The notes beneath the pieces were generated by a model. The model was not told the DNA's origin, did no database searches, and worked only from the letters and a program-made list of their open reading frames with translations. 64,000 nucleotides of DNA from an uncultured Lachnospiraceae bacterium (GTDB lineage Bacteria; Bacillota; Clostridia; Lachnospirales; Lachnospiraceae). A program made the position numbers and the translations under genes. Below are positions 25,017 through 34,455 of this stretch, in pieces (position 1 is the stretch's first letter; the number at the start of each line of letters is the position of its first letter). The DNA lies in assembly GCA_947648875.1 (NCBI GenBank), contig CANSPM010000004.1:1-64000 (forward strand), written 5' to 3'.

Positions 25017-27674
25017 ATGAAATTTCAAGGACTCTCGGACCAGGAGGTATTAAACTCCCGGGAGAAATATGGTTCTAACGCGATACCCGAGTCTGAACCT
25101 ACTACATTTTGGGAAGCCTTTAAGGAGACTTTTGGCGATCCGATGATTAAGATCTTGCTGGTTATTGCGGCAATTATGATTACCATGTTTTTTCTGGGAT
25201 ACGCGGAAATATATGAGCCGGTAGGCACCATCGTGGCGGTATTGATTGTGGCTTTTGTCTCCGCCAAGACCAGCGTGGCCAGTGACACCAAGTACAGAGA
25301 ACTGAAAGAAAGCACAAAAAAAGATACCTGTAAAGTCTACCGCAATGGAATTGTCATCGTTATTGAAGTGGACGATGTGGTAGTGGGTGACAATATTCTG
25401 CTCCAGTCTGGCGATAAAATTCCGGCGGACGGTATTTTAATTGACGGCGATATACGGGTGGATAACTCCGCCCTGAACGGTGAGGCAGAAGAGTGCAAAA
25501 AAAACGCCGCAGAAGGCCCGGTGGAATTACCGGAGGATATCACAGGCGATACGTTTGTGGACCAGTATTCCCTGTTCAGAGGCGCTGTGGTATTTGACGG
25601 CGAGGGTGTTCTGGATGTGCGCAGAGTGGGACTAAAGACCATGATGGGCAAAATGGCGGAAGAGATGCAGGAGGAGGAGCCGGACTCGCCGCTGAAAGTA
25701 AAGCTATCCAAGCTGGCCAATCAGATTTCCACCTTTGGCTATATCGGGGCGGTGGTGATTGCCCTTCTGTATATTATTTTCTTTGTGGTGAACGCAGGAG
25801 GTGTATCCGCATATCTGGCGTCGGGATGGTCCAATATCCTACAGGATGTGGTCAGGGCTGCCTCGCTGGCTATTGTGATAATCGTGTGTGCCGTTCCGGA
25901 AGGACTGCCGCTGATGATCTCCCTGGTGCTGATGCAAAATACCAGCAAAATGCTGGACCACAATGTACTGGTCCGCAAGGCGGAGGGTATCGAGACCGCA
26001 GGTTCCCTGAATATTCTGTTCAGCGATAAGACCGGCACCATTACCAAGGGTATGCTTGAAGTGGTGGAATTTTTCACTGCGCAGGGAGAGACAATCCCTC
26101 TTAATGAACTTAAGAGTTTTGGAAAAGTAAAAAGTTTTGTGGATGTGGCAATCGGTAAGAATACAGCTTCTATGTTTGACGGGTCCCACAAGGTAATCGG
26201 CGGAAATGCCACAGATCAGGCTCTGATGAAATTTATCGGGGAAGAGACATTCAACCTGTTGGCAAACAATAAGGAGTTCGAGCCCGATGCGATCCAGGGT
26301 TTCAATTCCGCCAACAAATTCAGCCAGGTTCATATTAAGAGCATGGGAAGAACTTTCTATAAGGGGGCCCCGGAAAGACTGCTGGCGGTGGCCACGAAGG
26401 CACTGGACCAGAACGGGAACGAAGTGGAACTGGATTTCGACGAACTTAATGAAAAAATCAACGAGCTGGCGTCCAGAGCCATGAGAGTACTTGCGTTTGG
26501 CTATTCCGCAAAAGAACTTACAGAGAACAAAATCAATGAGGATGTGGTACTGATCGGCCTGGTGGCAATCCGGGATGACGTGAGACCGGAGGCAAGAGAC
26601 GCCATACGCGAGGTGCAGGAGGCTGGCATTCAGGTGGTAATGATCACCGGAGACAGACTGGAGACGGCAGTTTCCATTGCGGAGGATGCGGGACTGATTC
26701 AAAATGAGTCCGACCGGGCACTGACTTCCGCCGAACTCAATAGCATGAGTGATGAGGAAGTCAAGGCGATTATGAAGGATATCAGAGTGATTGCCAGGGC
26801 TTTGCCCACAGACAAATCCCGTATGGTCAAGCTCTGCCAGGAGATGAATCAGGTGGTGGGCATGACCGGAGACGGCGTAAATGACTCTCCGGCGCTTAAG
26901 AGAGCGGATGTGGGCTTTGCCATGGGAAGCGGCACGGAGGCAGCCAAGGAGGCCGGCAAAATCGTGGTTTTGGATGACAATTTCAAATCCATCAAGGATG
27001 CGATCTGGTACGGAAGAACCATTTATCACAACATCCTGAAATTCTGTAAGTTCCAGCTTGTTATCAATGTGGCGGCAGTGGTGGTGAGCGCCATCGCTCC
27101 GTTCTTTGGCGTGGATGAGCCTCTTAAAGTAACACATCTGCTGTTTGTGAATCTGGTCATGGACGGGCTGGGGGCAATCATGCTGGGCAATGAACCTGCG
27201 CTGGAGAAGTATATGAGAGAGAGGCCCAGAAGAAGGGATGAGAGCATAGTCAACAAGAAGATGATGGCGCAGATCCTGACCATGGGGGCATGGCTTACCT
27301 TTGTGAGTTTCATATACCTGAAAGTGCCTTTCTTTGTCAATCTGTTTGAGAATGAAGCGCAGCATCTGACGGGGTATTTTGTGCTGTTTATCGTAAGCGC
27401 GCTGTTCAACGGCTTTAATGTGAGGGATGACGGCTTTGGAATTTTCAAGGGGCTGGATGAAAATACAGGTTTCCTGAAGGTATTCTTTATCATTATTCTG
27501 GTGCAGGCGGCCATTGTAAACGCCGGGCTGATACCTTTGCCCGTGTTTACCTGGATCGGAAATATGTTCAGCTGTGTGCCTTTCGGGATTGTGGGGTGGA
27601 TTGTAGTAGTACTTCTGGCTGTGACCATGATTCCGGTGGATATGATCCGCAAGTGTATCGTGGGCCGTGCATAA
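25017..27674 (+). CDS. Calcium-translocating P-type ATPase (PMCA/SERCA-like)
   Basis: This 885-residue P2-type ATPase pumps cations, most likely Ca2+, out of the cell. The actuator loop is LNGEAEE, where most family members have a TGES-type loop (here Asn and Ala replace Thr and Glu positions). TM4 carries the ion site CAVPEGLPLMI; the phosphorylated Asp is in FSDKTGTITKG; the hinge is MTGDGVNDSPALKRADVG; and the C-terminal part has about six helices. I chose the ATG at 25017 because GGGAGG lies just upstream and family proteins start MKFQGLSDxEV; 33 extra codons upstream lack support. It follows the TerD genes, whose products bind Ca2+. Confidence 0.92.
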   Translation: MKFQGLSDQEVLNSREKYGSNAIPESEPTTFWEAFKETFGDPMIKILLVIAAIMITMFFLGYAEIYEPVGTIVAVLIVAFVSAKTSVASDTKYRELKESTKKDTCKVYRNGIVIVIEVDDVVVGDNILLQSGDKIPADGILIDGDIRVDNSALNGEAEECKKNAAEGPVELPEDITGDTFVDQYSLFRGAVVFDGEGVLDVRRVGLKTMMGKMAEEMQEEEPDSPLKVKLSKLANQISTFGYIGAVVIALLYIIFFVVNAGGVSAYLASGWSNILQDVVRAASLAIVIIVCAVPEGLPLMISLVLMQNTSKMLDHNVLVRKAEGIETAGSLNILFSDKTGTITKGMLEVVEFFTAQGETIPLNELKSFGKVKSFVDVAIGKNTASMFDGSHKVIGGNATDQALMKFIGEETFNLLANNKEFEPDAIQGFNSANKFSQVHIKSMGRTFYKGAPERLLAVATKALDQNGNEVELDFDELNEKINELASRAMRVLAFGYSAKELTENKINEDVVLIGLVAIRDDVRPEARDAIREVQEAGIQVVMITGDRLETAVSIAEDAGLIQNESDRALTSAELNSMSDEEVKAIMKDIRVIARALPTDKSRMVKLCQEMNQVVGMTGDGVNDSPALKRADVGFAMGSGTEAAKEAGKIVVLDDNFKSIKDAIWYGRTIYHNILKFCKFQLVINVAAVVVSAIAPFFGVDEPLKVTHLLFVNLVMDGLGAIMLGNEPALEKYMRERPRRRDESIVNKKMMAQILTMGAWLTFVSFIYLKVPFFVNLFENEAQHLTGYFVLFIVSALFNGFNVRDDGFGIFKGLDENTGFLKVFFIIILVQAAIVNAGLIPLPVFTWIGNMFSCVPFGIVGWIVVVLLAVTMIPVDMIRKCIVGRA

Positions 27675-27706
27675 AGTGTAAAATTCCGTGCCTGGCAAGG
27701 GCGCAC

Positions 27707-27738
27707 AAAAGGGATAACTTCGACGAGTTATCCCTTTT
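27707..27738 (+). terminator. Strong terminator after the Ca2+ ATPase
   Basis: Perfect 13-base arms AAAAGGGATAACT (27707-27719) and AGTTATCCCTTTT (27726-27738), likely bidirectional. It marks the end of the Ter-linked region. Confidence 0.8.
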
Positions 27739-27990
27739 GCGTTTAAATGGTTTGATAGACCCTATATGCCCATTTGCCCTATCATTTTAATATGCACTCT
27801 GACATGTACAACGGGCTATCTCAATTGAGTAGATAATCCAATCCTCAAAAGCCTGATTATCATAAAAGAAGGAATTATATTTGATGGAAACTACTGGCTG
27901 TGGTATTATATATTCAAAGGTTTGTGCGGCACACGAATATGTATAGGAGATTCAAAAGGGCAAATGCAGGGCAAGGGGGAATAACTGTAT
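27739..27990. other. Leader region of the permease gene, no gene seen
   Basis: About 250 AT-rich bases before the APC permease. I see no credible gene or clear promoter pair. AAGGGGG near 27972 serves as the ribosome binding site of the permease. Confidence 0.4.
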
Positions 27991-30201
27991 ATGAAGCAAA
28001 AGCTGGACAGAACACTAGGAATGTATTCTTCGCTTATGATCAGCATCGGGACCATGATCGGTTCCGCAATCTTTGTGCTGGCGGGCACAAGTTATGACAC
28101 GGCAGGCCCTGCGGCGTCGCTGGCCATCTTTCTGGCGGGCATTGCCGCCGTGTTTACGGGGCTGTCTTTTGCCGAACTGGTGACAGTGGTGCCCAAGGCG
28201 GGAGGCGGTTATGTCTATGTAAAAGAGGCCACAGGAAACAATATCATCGGGTTTATCTGTGGCTGGGGGTTCTGGCTGGGCTATGCCATGTCCTGCGGCC
28301 TGTTCGCTCTGGGTTTTGGCAATTTTATCAATTATATTTTTCCCTTTATACCGCAGATGGCGGCGGCCTATGTGCTGGTGGTGTATGTGATGTTTACCAA
28401 TATCAGGGGAACGAAAAGTTCCGGCGCCCTGCAAAATGTGATCACGACGGTTCTGATCGTGTTGCTGCTTCTCTATGTGGCGGCGGGTTTGTTCCATATG
28501 GATCTGGAAAATCAGAGGCCGTTTATGCCCCACGGTATAGCCGGCGTATGCAACGCTATGGGGTTTCTGTATATGACTTATATAGGGTATGGGCTGATTA
28601 CCACAGCCAGCGAGGAAGTAATCGAGCCGGAGAAGACCATTCCCAAAGCAATTCTCATTTCCATAGCCGTAGTTATATTCATCAAGACCACTGTATTCTT
28701 TGTGGGGAGCGGGGTCTTGCCGTGGACCCGGCTTTTGCCGGATGTCACCGCCACGCCGCTGATTGATACCGCTGTTTTCATGGGTGGTGCCCTGGGCGGG
28801 TATCTCTTTGCCTTTGCGGGGATATTGGCCACTCTCTCCTCCATCAACACGGCGGTTATGGCCTCCTCCCGCACCTCCTTTGCCATGGCCCGAGACCAGC
28901 GCCTTCCAAGTCTGTTTAAGACCATCAACCGCACCACCAGGACGCCTGTCTTTTCCATTGTAGTGTCTTCCCTTATTGTGGTGGCGGCTGTGACGATCCG
29001 GGATCTGGAACACATCTCCACAGTGACCAGTATTTTCTCGCTCACCGGGTACAGCCTGGTGAATGTTGCCCTGATTATTTTTCGCCGGAAAAAGCCGGAA
29101 CTGGAGCGAAAATTCAAGGTTCCCCTCTTTCCCCTTACCCCCATTCTGGGGATAGGACTGAATCTGTTTCTGATCTGTAGTCTGGCCATATCGGACCTGC
29201 TGGCGCTGATCATCGCGGTATCTGTGATCGGAGTGGGAGTTCTGTATTATTACCTGATCATGCCCGGACTGAAATATGCTTCCAAGGGAATTTCCATCGT
29301 GGATATCCCGGAGATCAAAGAGCATAAAAAGGACAGTCGGGAGAACGAGATTATCATTCCCGTCTCCAATCCCCGCACGGCGGACGGACTGTTAAACTTC
29401 GGCAGGAAGATTGCGTTGGCGGAGGAAAGTACTACGGTGGTTCCGGTGAAAGTCAATGTCTTTCCCGATAACCTGCTGACCATCGCGGATTATGACATGA
29501 TGATGCAGACTTTCGGGGCCCAGGACGAGATCGTGCAAAAGCTGAAAGCATATGAAGAGGAGTCCTTTATGCGTCCGGTGCTGATCAATTCCAGAGAAGT
29601 ATTCCACGCCATAATGTCCGTGATCAAAAAGGACAAAAACCCGCTGGTTATTATGGGATGGCATGGGGCGGGCCTGGTCAAATACATGCATGGCGATATC
29701 ACTTACAGAATGCTCCAGGAGGCGCCTGCGGATGTGGGTGTTCTGCGAATGCACAGCAGGGAGACGGAATTTAAGAGAATCCTGTTTCCTTACGGCGGGG
29801 GGAAATACTCCAAGATGACGGCAAAGGTGGTCAACCGTATCGCCAACGCTTACGGCGCGGTTATTACGCTGCTGAATGTGGTGGACCGGGAGGAGGATGT
29901 GGAGGAGACCAGGGCTTTTCTGAAGACTTCTGCGGCCAAATTTGACCGACCCGCTCAGATCATGGTGTGCAGCGGCGCTCTGGTGGAGAAAGTGGTGGAA
30001 TTTTCGGAGGGCTACGATCTGGTGATCATGGGTGCTTCTCTGGACTGGGGTCTTCAGGAGGTGGTCACCGGATTTCGGACGGACAGAATCATGGAGCAGG
30101 CCAGTTGCAGTGTGCTGATTGTCAAGAGTTATGACCTGTTTTTGCAAAAGAAAAGGGTACGCCGGTTGATTCATAAGACCAGAAAGGCGATTCATCAGTA
30201 A
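27991..30201 (+). CDS. APC-family amino acid permease fused to USP-like domains
   Basis: The 736-residue protein has an N-terminal amino acid/polyamine/organocation transporter of about 430 residues and 12 helices, with the TM1 motif SIGTMIGSAIFVLAG and the TM6 region MTYIGYGLITTASEEVIEP. The C-terminal 300 residues are cytosolic and resemble two universal-stress-protein-like folds: about 455-590 (IIIPVSNPRTADGLL onward) and about 590-715, where KRILFPYGGGKYSKM begins the fold and VIMGASLDWGLQEVVTG is a nucleotide-loop-like G-x9-G element. Such fusions probably sense ATP/ADP or a nucleotide to control transport. It seems to be a single-gene unit after the terminator. Confidence 0.88.
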   Translation: MKQKLDRTLGMYSSLMISIGTMIGSAIFVLAGTSYDTAGPAASLAIFLAGIAAVFTGLSFAELVTVVPKAGGGYVYVKEATGNNIIGFICGWGFWLGYAMSCGLFALGFGNFINYIFPFIPQMAAAYVLVVYVMFTNIRGTKSSGALQNVITTVLIVLLLLYVAAGLFHMDLENQRPFMPHGIAGVCNAMGFLYMTYIGYGLITTASEEVIEPEKTIPKAILISIAVVIFIKTTVFFVGSGVLPWTRLLPDVTATPLIDTAVFMGGALGGYLFAFAGILATLSSINTAVMASSRTSFAMARDQRLPSLFKTINRTTRTPVFSIVVSSLIVVAAVTIRDLEHISTVTSIFSLTGYSLVNVALIIFRRKKPELERKFKVPLFPLTPILGIGLNLFLICSLAISDLLALIIAVSVIGVGVLYYYLIMPGLKYASKGISIVDIPEIKEHKKDSRENEIIIPVSNPRTADGLLNFGRKIALAEESTTVVPVKVNVFPDNLLTIADYDMMMQTFGAQDEIVQKLKAYEEESFMRPVLINSREVFHAIMSVIKKDKNPLVIMGWHGAGLVKYMHGDITYRMLQEAPADVGVLRMHSRETEFKRILFPYGGGKYSKMTAKVVNRIANAYGAVITLLNVVDREEDVEETRAFLKTSAAKFDRPAQIMVCSGALVEKVVEFSEGYDLVIMGASLDWGLQEVVTGFRTDRIMEQASCSVLIVKSYDLFLQKKRVRRLIHKTRKAIHQ

Positions 30202-30245
30202 ATTTATGTCTCTGTCGCGCGGCGATTTTAATAGGAGGATTTGGT

Positions 30246-30803
30246 ATGTCCGGTATTTTTGATGAAAATAATATGATGTACGCATTGGAAAAGTATCTTC
30301 CCCAGGGGGAGAAAATAAGCGCGGGGATTCACGCGTGCGCGTCTGAATCGCAGGTGAACGGTATTTTCACCGGCTGCGTATTGGATGAAATCACGGTGCT
30401 CCCGTCCGGAAGTGGCGATGAACTCAAAGTCAGAAGGACTAAATATTCTGCCTATGACATATATCTGGGAATCACCTCCCGCTGTCTGATCATTGCCGAG
30501 TGTGAGGACTACAGGCATCTCTATGAGTTCGATGTGGATTTAGATCCGGAAGTTGTGGCCGTTACAGAGGTTCACGACGCAATTTCCCTCAAGGATATGG
30601 GCACCTGTTATTTGCTGGAAGAGATTGGGCATTTGGAGATAAAAAAGGGATGGATGGGGTCGGTAAAATGTAATATTACTATGAAAAATGGCGATTACTT
30701 TAAGCTCATGTTTCCTAAACGGGGCGGTCTTGGCGGAGGGATGCCTCATCATGAGAAATATCGCGAGGACATTATAGCCCGTCTTAGCGAACATAATGTA
30801 TGA
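30246..30803 (+). CDS. Hypothetical beta-rich cytosolic protein
   Basis: I do not recognise this 185-residue protein. It has no signal peptide or membrane helix. The middle (about 55-165) is rich in predicted beta strands ending in a Lys/Gly segment (KNGDYFKLMFPKRGG), which recalls bacterial PH-like domains, but this is a fold-level impression only. AGGAGG lies 7 bases before the ATG. It follows the permease by 44 bases and may be co-transcribed with it; a terminator follows. Confidence 0.65.
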   Translation: MSGIFDENNMMYALEKYLPQGEKISAGIHACASESQVNGIFTGCVLDEITVLPSGSGDELKVRRTKYSAYDIYLGITSRCLIIAECEDYRHLYEFDVDLDPEVVAVTEVHDAISLKDMGTCYLLEEIGHLEIKKGWMGSVKCNITMKNGDYFKLMFPKRGGLGGGMPHHEKYREDIIARLSEHNV

Positions 30804-30835
30804 GGCATGCGGATAGAATCGTGAAAGCAGCATTA

Positions 30836-30873
30836 GAGGCGTGGTGCCCTGTCTGGGGGATGGCGCCTTTTTC
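30836..30873 (+). terminator. Terminator
   Basis: A GC-rich hairpin with AGGCG on the 5' side and CGCCT on the 3' side and further pairing inside, followed by T5. It ends the permease/hypothetical transcript. Confidence 0.55.
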
Positions 30874-30952
30874 AGTGGTGTATTCGTTTTCCATATTCTT
30901 TAAAATATAAGTGGCATCAAAGGGAATGATTTGATATAATAAAAAACAATTC

Positions 30953-31404
30953 ATGCTGAACAGAGAAAAAGGTTTTTGGAGGAGGCGAAAAATAAACCAA
31001 AGGATTACGACCAGTATGCCAGTAGGGAAAATAAGATTTTGTGTATTACAGAGAAAATTGGTGAGGCATCGGTGTGCTGCTGTGCGCTGTTATTCTCCGA
31101 CTTTAACATACGTATGGATTCGTTGTGGTGTATCTGGCTTCCGGCCTCCTTTATAGGGATGCTTCTGTACGAAGTATACTGGGTGCGATATTTTAAAAGC
31201 GAAAAGAAACTGTCCGATTTTTACAGGAGTATTTGCGGGATACCGGTGGCGGGAGCCACCCTTCCGGTTTGCTCGTTTATCTTATTGGGAATATATGGAC
31301 GCAATGTTTTTCTGCTTGTGGCGACGGTTATACTGGGAATTGGCCATATTGGCATTCATCTACAGCATAAGAGGGAAATACAGGCAGAACAGAGGGCGGA
31401 GTGA
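30953..31404 (+). pseudogene. Small membrane protein with an apparent N-terminal frameshift
   Basis: Two overlapping frames look like one gene. The ATG at 30953 gives MLNREKGFW; after the A5 tract at 30966-30970 the coding sense continues in another frame as FLEEAKNKPKDYDQYASREN to the stop at 31404. One extra A would give one continuous frame of about 150 residues. The second part has about four hydrophobic segments, so a small integral membrane protein is likely. An extended -10, TGATATAAT, at 30932-30940 puts the transcript start only a few bases before the ATG. A TTG at 30976 could also start the second part, but no good ribosome binding site fits it. Confidence 0.5.
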
Positions 31405-31432
31405 AAACTTTGAACAGGAGAAGTGACAGAAA

Positions 31433-32788
31433 GTGCTGATTGACAAAAGGATATTTTACAAGAATCTTATAAGGCTGGCTCTTCCCATCGCTCTTCAGAG
31501 TCTGATGCTGGCGTCGGTGGCGGCCGGCGACGCGCTGATGCTGGGGAAGGTGGCGCAGGATGAGATGACCGCCGTCTCCCTGGCCACGCAGATTCAATTC
31601 GTCCAGAATATGTTCCTGGGGGCCATCACGGCGGCGGGAGCCATTCTGGGAGCCCAATACTGGGGAAAGGGTGACAGACATACACTGGAAGACATCTTTA
31701 ACATTATGCTTCGTTTCTGCGTGGCAGTGTCCGTTTTGTTTTTTCTGGCCTGCGAACTGATGCCGGAACAGCTTATGCGCATTTTCGCCGGAGACGCTTC
31801 GTTGATTGCCATCGGCAGTTCCTATTTGCGCGTTGCGGGATGGTCTTACCTGCTCACAGGTATTTCTCAGTGTTATCTGACCATGATGAAAGTGACGGAG
31901 CATGTAAGGCCCGGCGCGCTCATCAGTTCCTGCGCGGTGCTGCTGAACATAGGCTTAAACGCAGTTTTCATATTCGGATTGCTGGGGGCGCCCAGGATGC
32001 AGGCCCGGGGAGCCGCGCTGGCAACCACGGTTTCCCGGGTGATTGAACTGGCTCTGTGCGTGGCGGTGTCTTCCGGTACTTCTTATATTCGACCGGCATT
32101 TGAAAGATTGATCAGGCGGCAGGGACAGGCGTACGGGCAGCTGAGAGCGGATTTTGGAAAACAGTGTCTGCCCCTTCTGGGCGGTTCTCTGTGCTGGGGA
32201 GTGGGATTCACTTCTTATACCGCGATTATGGGGCATATGGGGACTGATGCTGCGGCGGCCAACTCTGTGGCGGCGGTGGCCCGGGATCTGATCTGCTGTA
32301 TGTGTAACGGCATTGGCAGCGCCGCCGGAATCCTGGTGGGAAATGAACTGGGAGCGGGACGGCTGGCCCTGGGGAAGGCGTACGGAATAAAACTAAAGAA
32401 TATTTCTTTCGGCATTGGGTTTCTATCCACTGCTCTGGTGCTCGCGGTGACGCCGTTGATGGTGGAGTTGGTCATTCTCACGGACCGAGCCCGGGAATAT
32501 CTCACGGGAATGATGGTGATTATGGCCGTCTACATGATCGGACGCTGTGTGAACACCGTCACGATCAACGGAGTGCTGGACGGAGGGGGAGACACGTTGT
32601 TTGACATGTACAGTCTGATCGTTTGTATGTGGCTCATTGCCATTCCCCTGGCTCTGGCGGGGGCGTTTGTATTCCATTGGTCGCCGCTGGTGGTTTACGC
32701 CTGCACCTGTCTGGACGAGGTGGGGAAAATTCCCTGGGTGATGGCGCGTTTCGGGAAATATAAATGGGTACAGGATTTGACAAGGTAA
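31433..32788 (+). CDS. MATE-family multidrug/cation exporter
   Basis: This 451-residue protein has 12 predicted helices in two homologous halves of the MatE family. The N-terminal half starts with RLALPIALQSLMLASVAAGDALMLG and contains the AAGAILGAQYWGKGD turn; the second half has AVARDLICCMCNGIGSAAGILVGNELGAG, the typical TM8-9 pattern. Such proteins export organic cations or drugs against Na+ or H+. The GTG start at 31433 follows CAGGAG by about 12 bases. It is read in the same direction as the glycoside hydrolase 68 bases downstream, and could export a sugar-derived compound or be unrelated. Confidence 0.87.
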   Translation: MLIDKRIFYKNLIRLALPIALQSLMLASVAAGDALMLGKVAQDEMTAVSLATQIQFVQNMFLGAITAAGAILGAQYWGKGDRHTLEDIFNIMLRFCVAVSVLFFLACELMPEQLMRIFAGDASLIAIGSSYLRVAGWSYLLTGISQCYLTMMKVTEHVRPGALISSCAVLLNIGLNAVFIFGLLGAPRMQARGAALATTVSRVIELALCVAVSSGTSYIRPAFERLIRRQGQAYGQLRADFGKQCLPLLGGSLCWGVGFTSYTAIMGHMGTDAAAANSVAAVARDLICCMCNGIGSAAGILVGNELGAGRLALGKAYGIKLKNISFGIGFLSTALVLAVTPLMVELVILTDRAREYLTGMMVIMAVYMIGRCVNTVTINGVLDGGGDTLFDMYSLIVCMWLIAIPLALAGAFVFHWSPLVVYACTCLDEVGKIPWVMARFGKYKWVQDLTR

Positions 32789-32856
32789 CGTGGGGCGGAC
32801 AGCTTTGGCTTTACCGCCCGGGGGGATGTGGGATTCTACGGTGAGGGGAGAAGAAT

Positions 32857-34455
32857 ATGAGACAATATGAATGTTTTGAATTGGCTTTGAAGGGGGCAGA
32901 GCCGGAGGGCTCCTGGACGCAGGTGGACTTGCAGGCGGAGTTTGTCTGTGAGGGGAATATCCGGAGAGTGGAGGGATTCTACGCGGGGGACGGCGTTTAC
33001 AAAGTGCGCTTTTATCCGGACCGGGCAGGCCGCTACAGTTGGAAAGTCACGGGAGCGCTCAATACCCGGGGAGAGGAAATGTGTATGGCGGCGGAGATGG
33101 ACCGCAGAGAGGAAATCCGCAGGACAACGGCCTCCCACCCAGGACGGGAAACCTGCCGGACGACAGGTACCGGGCAAGGTATTGTCCGGGTGGAGGGGAT
33201 GCACTTCCGGTACGACAATGGCACTTGGTACCGTCCCTTCGGCACTACCGTATACGCTTTGGCGCATCAGGAAAAGGCCCTGGTGGATACCACCATGGAG
33301 ACATTGCGCGGAGCTCCGTTTAACAAGGTGCGTTTCTGCGTGTTTCCCAAGCACTATGATTTTAACCATAATGAACCGCCCTATTTTCCTTTTGAGAAAA
33401 AGGAGGGGGGCTGGGATGTACACAGGCCGAACTTCGCGTTCTGGGAGGCGTTGGAGGGCAGGATACGGGAACTGGATGCCATGGGTATACAGGGGGACTT
33501 GATTCTGTTTCATCCCTATGACCGATGGGGTTTTTCGGAACTTGGCAAGGAGGATAGCCTGGTCTATCTGGATTATCTGCTTCGGCGTCTTTCCGCCATG
33601 CCCAATCTCTGGTGGTCCCTGGCCAATGAATACGATCTGATGCCAGGCTACAGTCATAAGGATTGGGAGGACTTTGCAGGGTTCGTGGCGAAACATGACC
33701 CATATGGCCATTGCCTGAGCAATCACAACTGCATGGCGTATTGGGATTTTTCCCAAAAGGAAATCACCCATTGCAGCATTCAGGATGTAAACGTGAGCGA
33801 AGTGCCGGAACTGTGGGAACAGTACGGCAAACCGGTGATCTTTGACGAATGCCGCTATGAGGGCAATATCATTCATTCCTGGGGAAATTTGTCCGCCAGG
33901 GAAATGACGCGCCGGTTCTGGACGGCGACTTGCTGCGGCGGTTATTGTACTCATGGAGAGACCTACTACAGTGAGGATGAGGTGCTCTGGTGGGCCAAGG
34001 GAGGAACGCTGAAAGGGGAGAGTCCGGCCCGGATTGCTTTCCTGCGGGAGATTGTGGAGTCTCTGCCGGGGCCGTTGGATTTTATGGGGGAAGGACTCGG
34101 GGCTTTTACGGAGACACAGCTACAGACCATGCAGGAGCAGGGGCCGTCGGAGGAATTTCGCGAGAATTTCTTTCTTATGGCCATGCTGGAACTTCCCAGA
34201 GAACGTCTGCGATCCTTTCTGGTCAAGGAGCGGGTGGCTCTGGGACACTGCGGCCAGGAGGCATATCTGAAATACCTGGAGAGGCAGAGCGCATCCGTGA
34301 CGGAACTGAGCCTGCCCCAGAACGGGAGCTATCGGGTTGAAGTGATTGATACCTGGAATATGACCAGAACAGTGGCGGCGAAGAATGTCTGCGGCAAGGT
34401 GCGGGTGAATCTGCCGGGCCGTGAGGATATGGCGGTGCTGGCGTTAAGGCAGTGA
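32857..34455 (+). CDS. GH140-like (DUF5060/DUF4038/DUF5605) glycoside hydrolase
   Basis: The 532-residue protein has the layout of apiosidase-type enzymes: an N-terminal beta domain (about 1-85, DUF5060-like), a TIM barrel (about 110-430, DUF4038-like) and a C-terminal beta domain (DUF5605-like). Probable catalytic acids are the Glu in WSLANEYDL and the Glu in IFDECRYEG, at the ends of barrel strands 4 and 7. No signal peptide is seen, so it acts inside the cell on imported oligosaccharides. The sugar specificity cannot be read. The start has a GAGGGGAGAAG site. Its stop overlaps the PNPOx remnant. Confidence 0.82.
   Translation: MRQYECFELALKGAEPEGSWTQVDLQAEFVCEGNIRRVEGFYAGDGVYKVRFYPDRAGRYSWKVTGALNTRGEEMCMAAEMDRREEIRRTTASHPGRETCRTTGTGQGIVRVEGMHFRYDNGTWYRPFGTTVYALAHQEKALVDTTMETLRGAPFNKVRFCVFPKHYDFNHNEPPYFPFEKKEGGWDVHRPNFAFWEALEGRIRELDAMGIQGDLILFHPYDRWGFSELGKEDSLVYLDYLLRRLSAMPNLWWSLANEYDLMPGYSHKDWEDFAGFVAKHDPYGHCLSNHNCMAYWDFSQKEITHCSIQDVNVSEVPELWEQYGKPVIFDECRYEGNIIHSWGNLSAREMTRRFWTATCCGGYCTHGETYYSEDEVLWWAKGGTLKGESPARIAFLREIVESLPGPLDFMGEGLGAFTETQLQTMQEQGPSEEFRENFFLMAMLELPRERLRSFLVKERVALGHCGQEAYLKYLERQSASVTELSLPQNGSYRVEVIDTWNMTRTVAAKNVCGKVRVNLPGREDMAVLALRQ

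Noticed and set aside
25839..27698. 619-codon open frame on the minus strand
   Set aside because: It lies wholly opposite the P-type ATPase gene, whose motifs are intact, and has no recognisable domain; it is a codon-bias shadow.
28015..29325. 436-codon open frame on the minus strand
   Set aside because: Opposite the APC permease; its low-complexity His/Gln/Arg-rich product has no family features.
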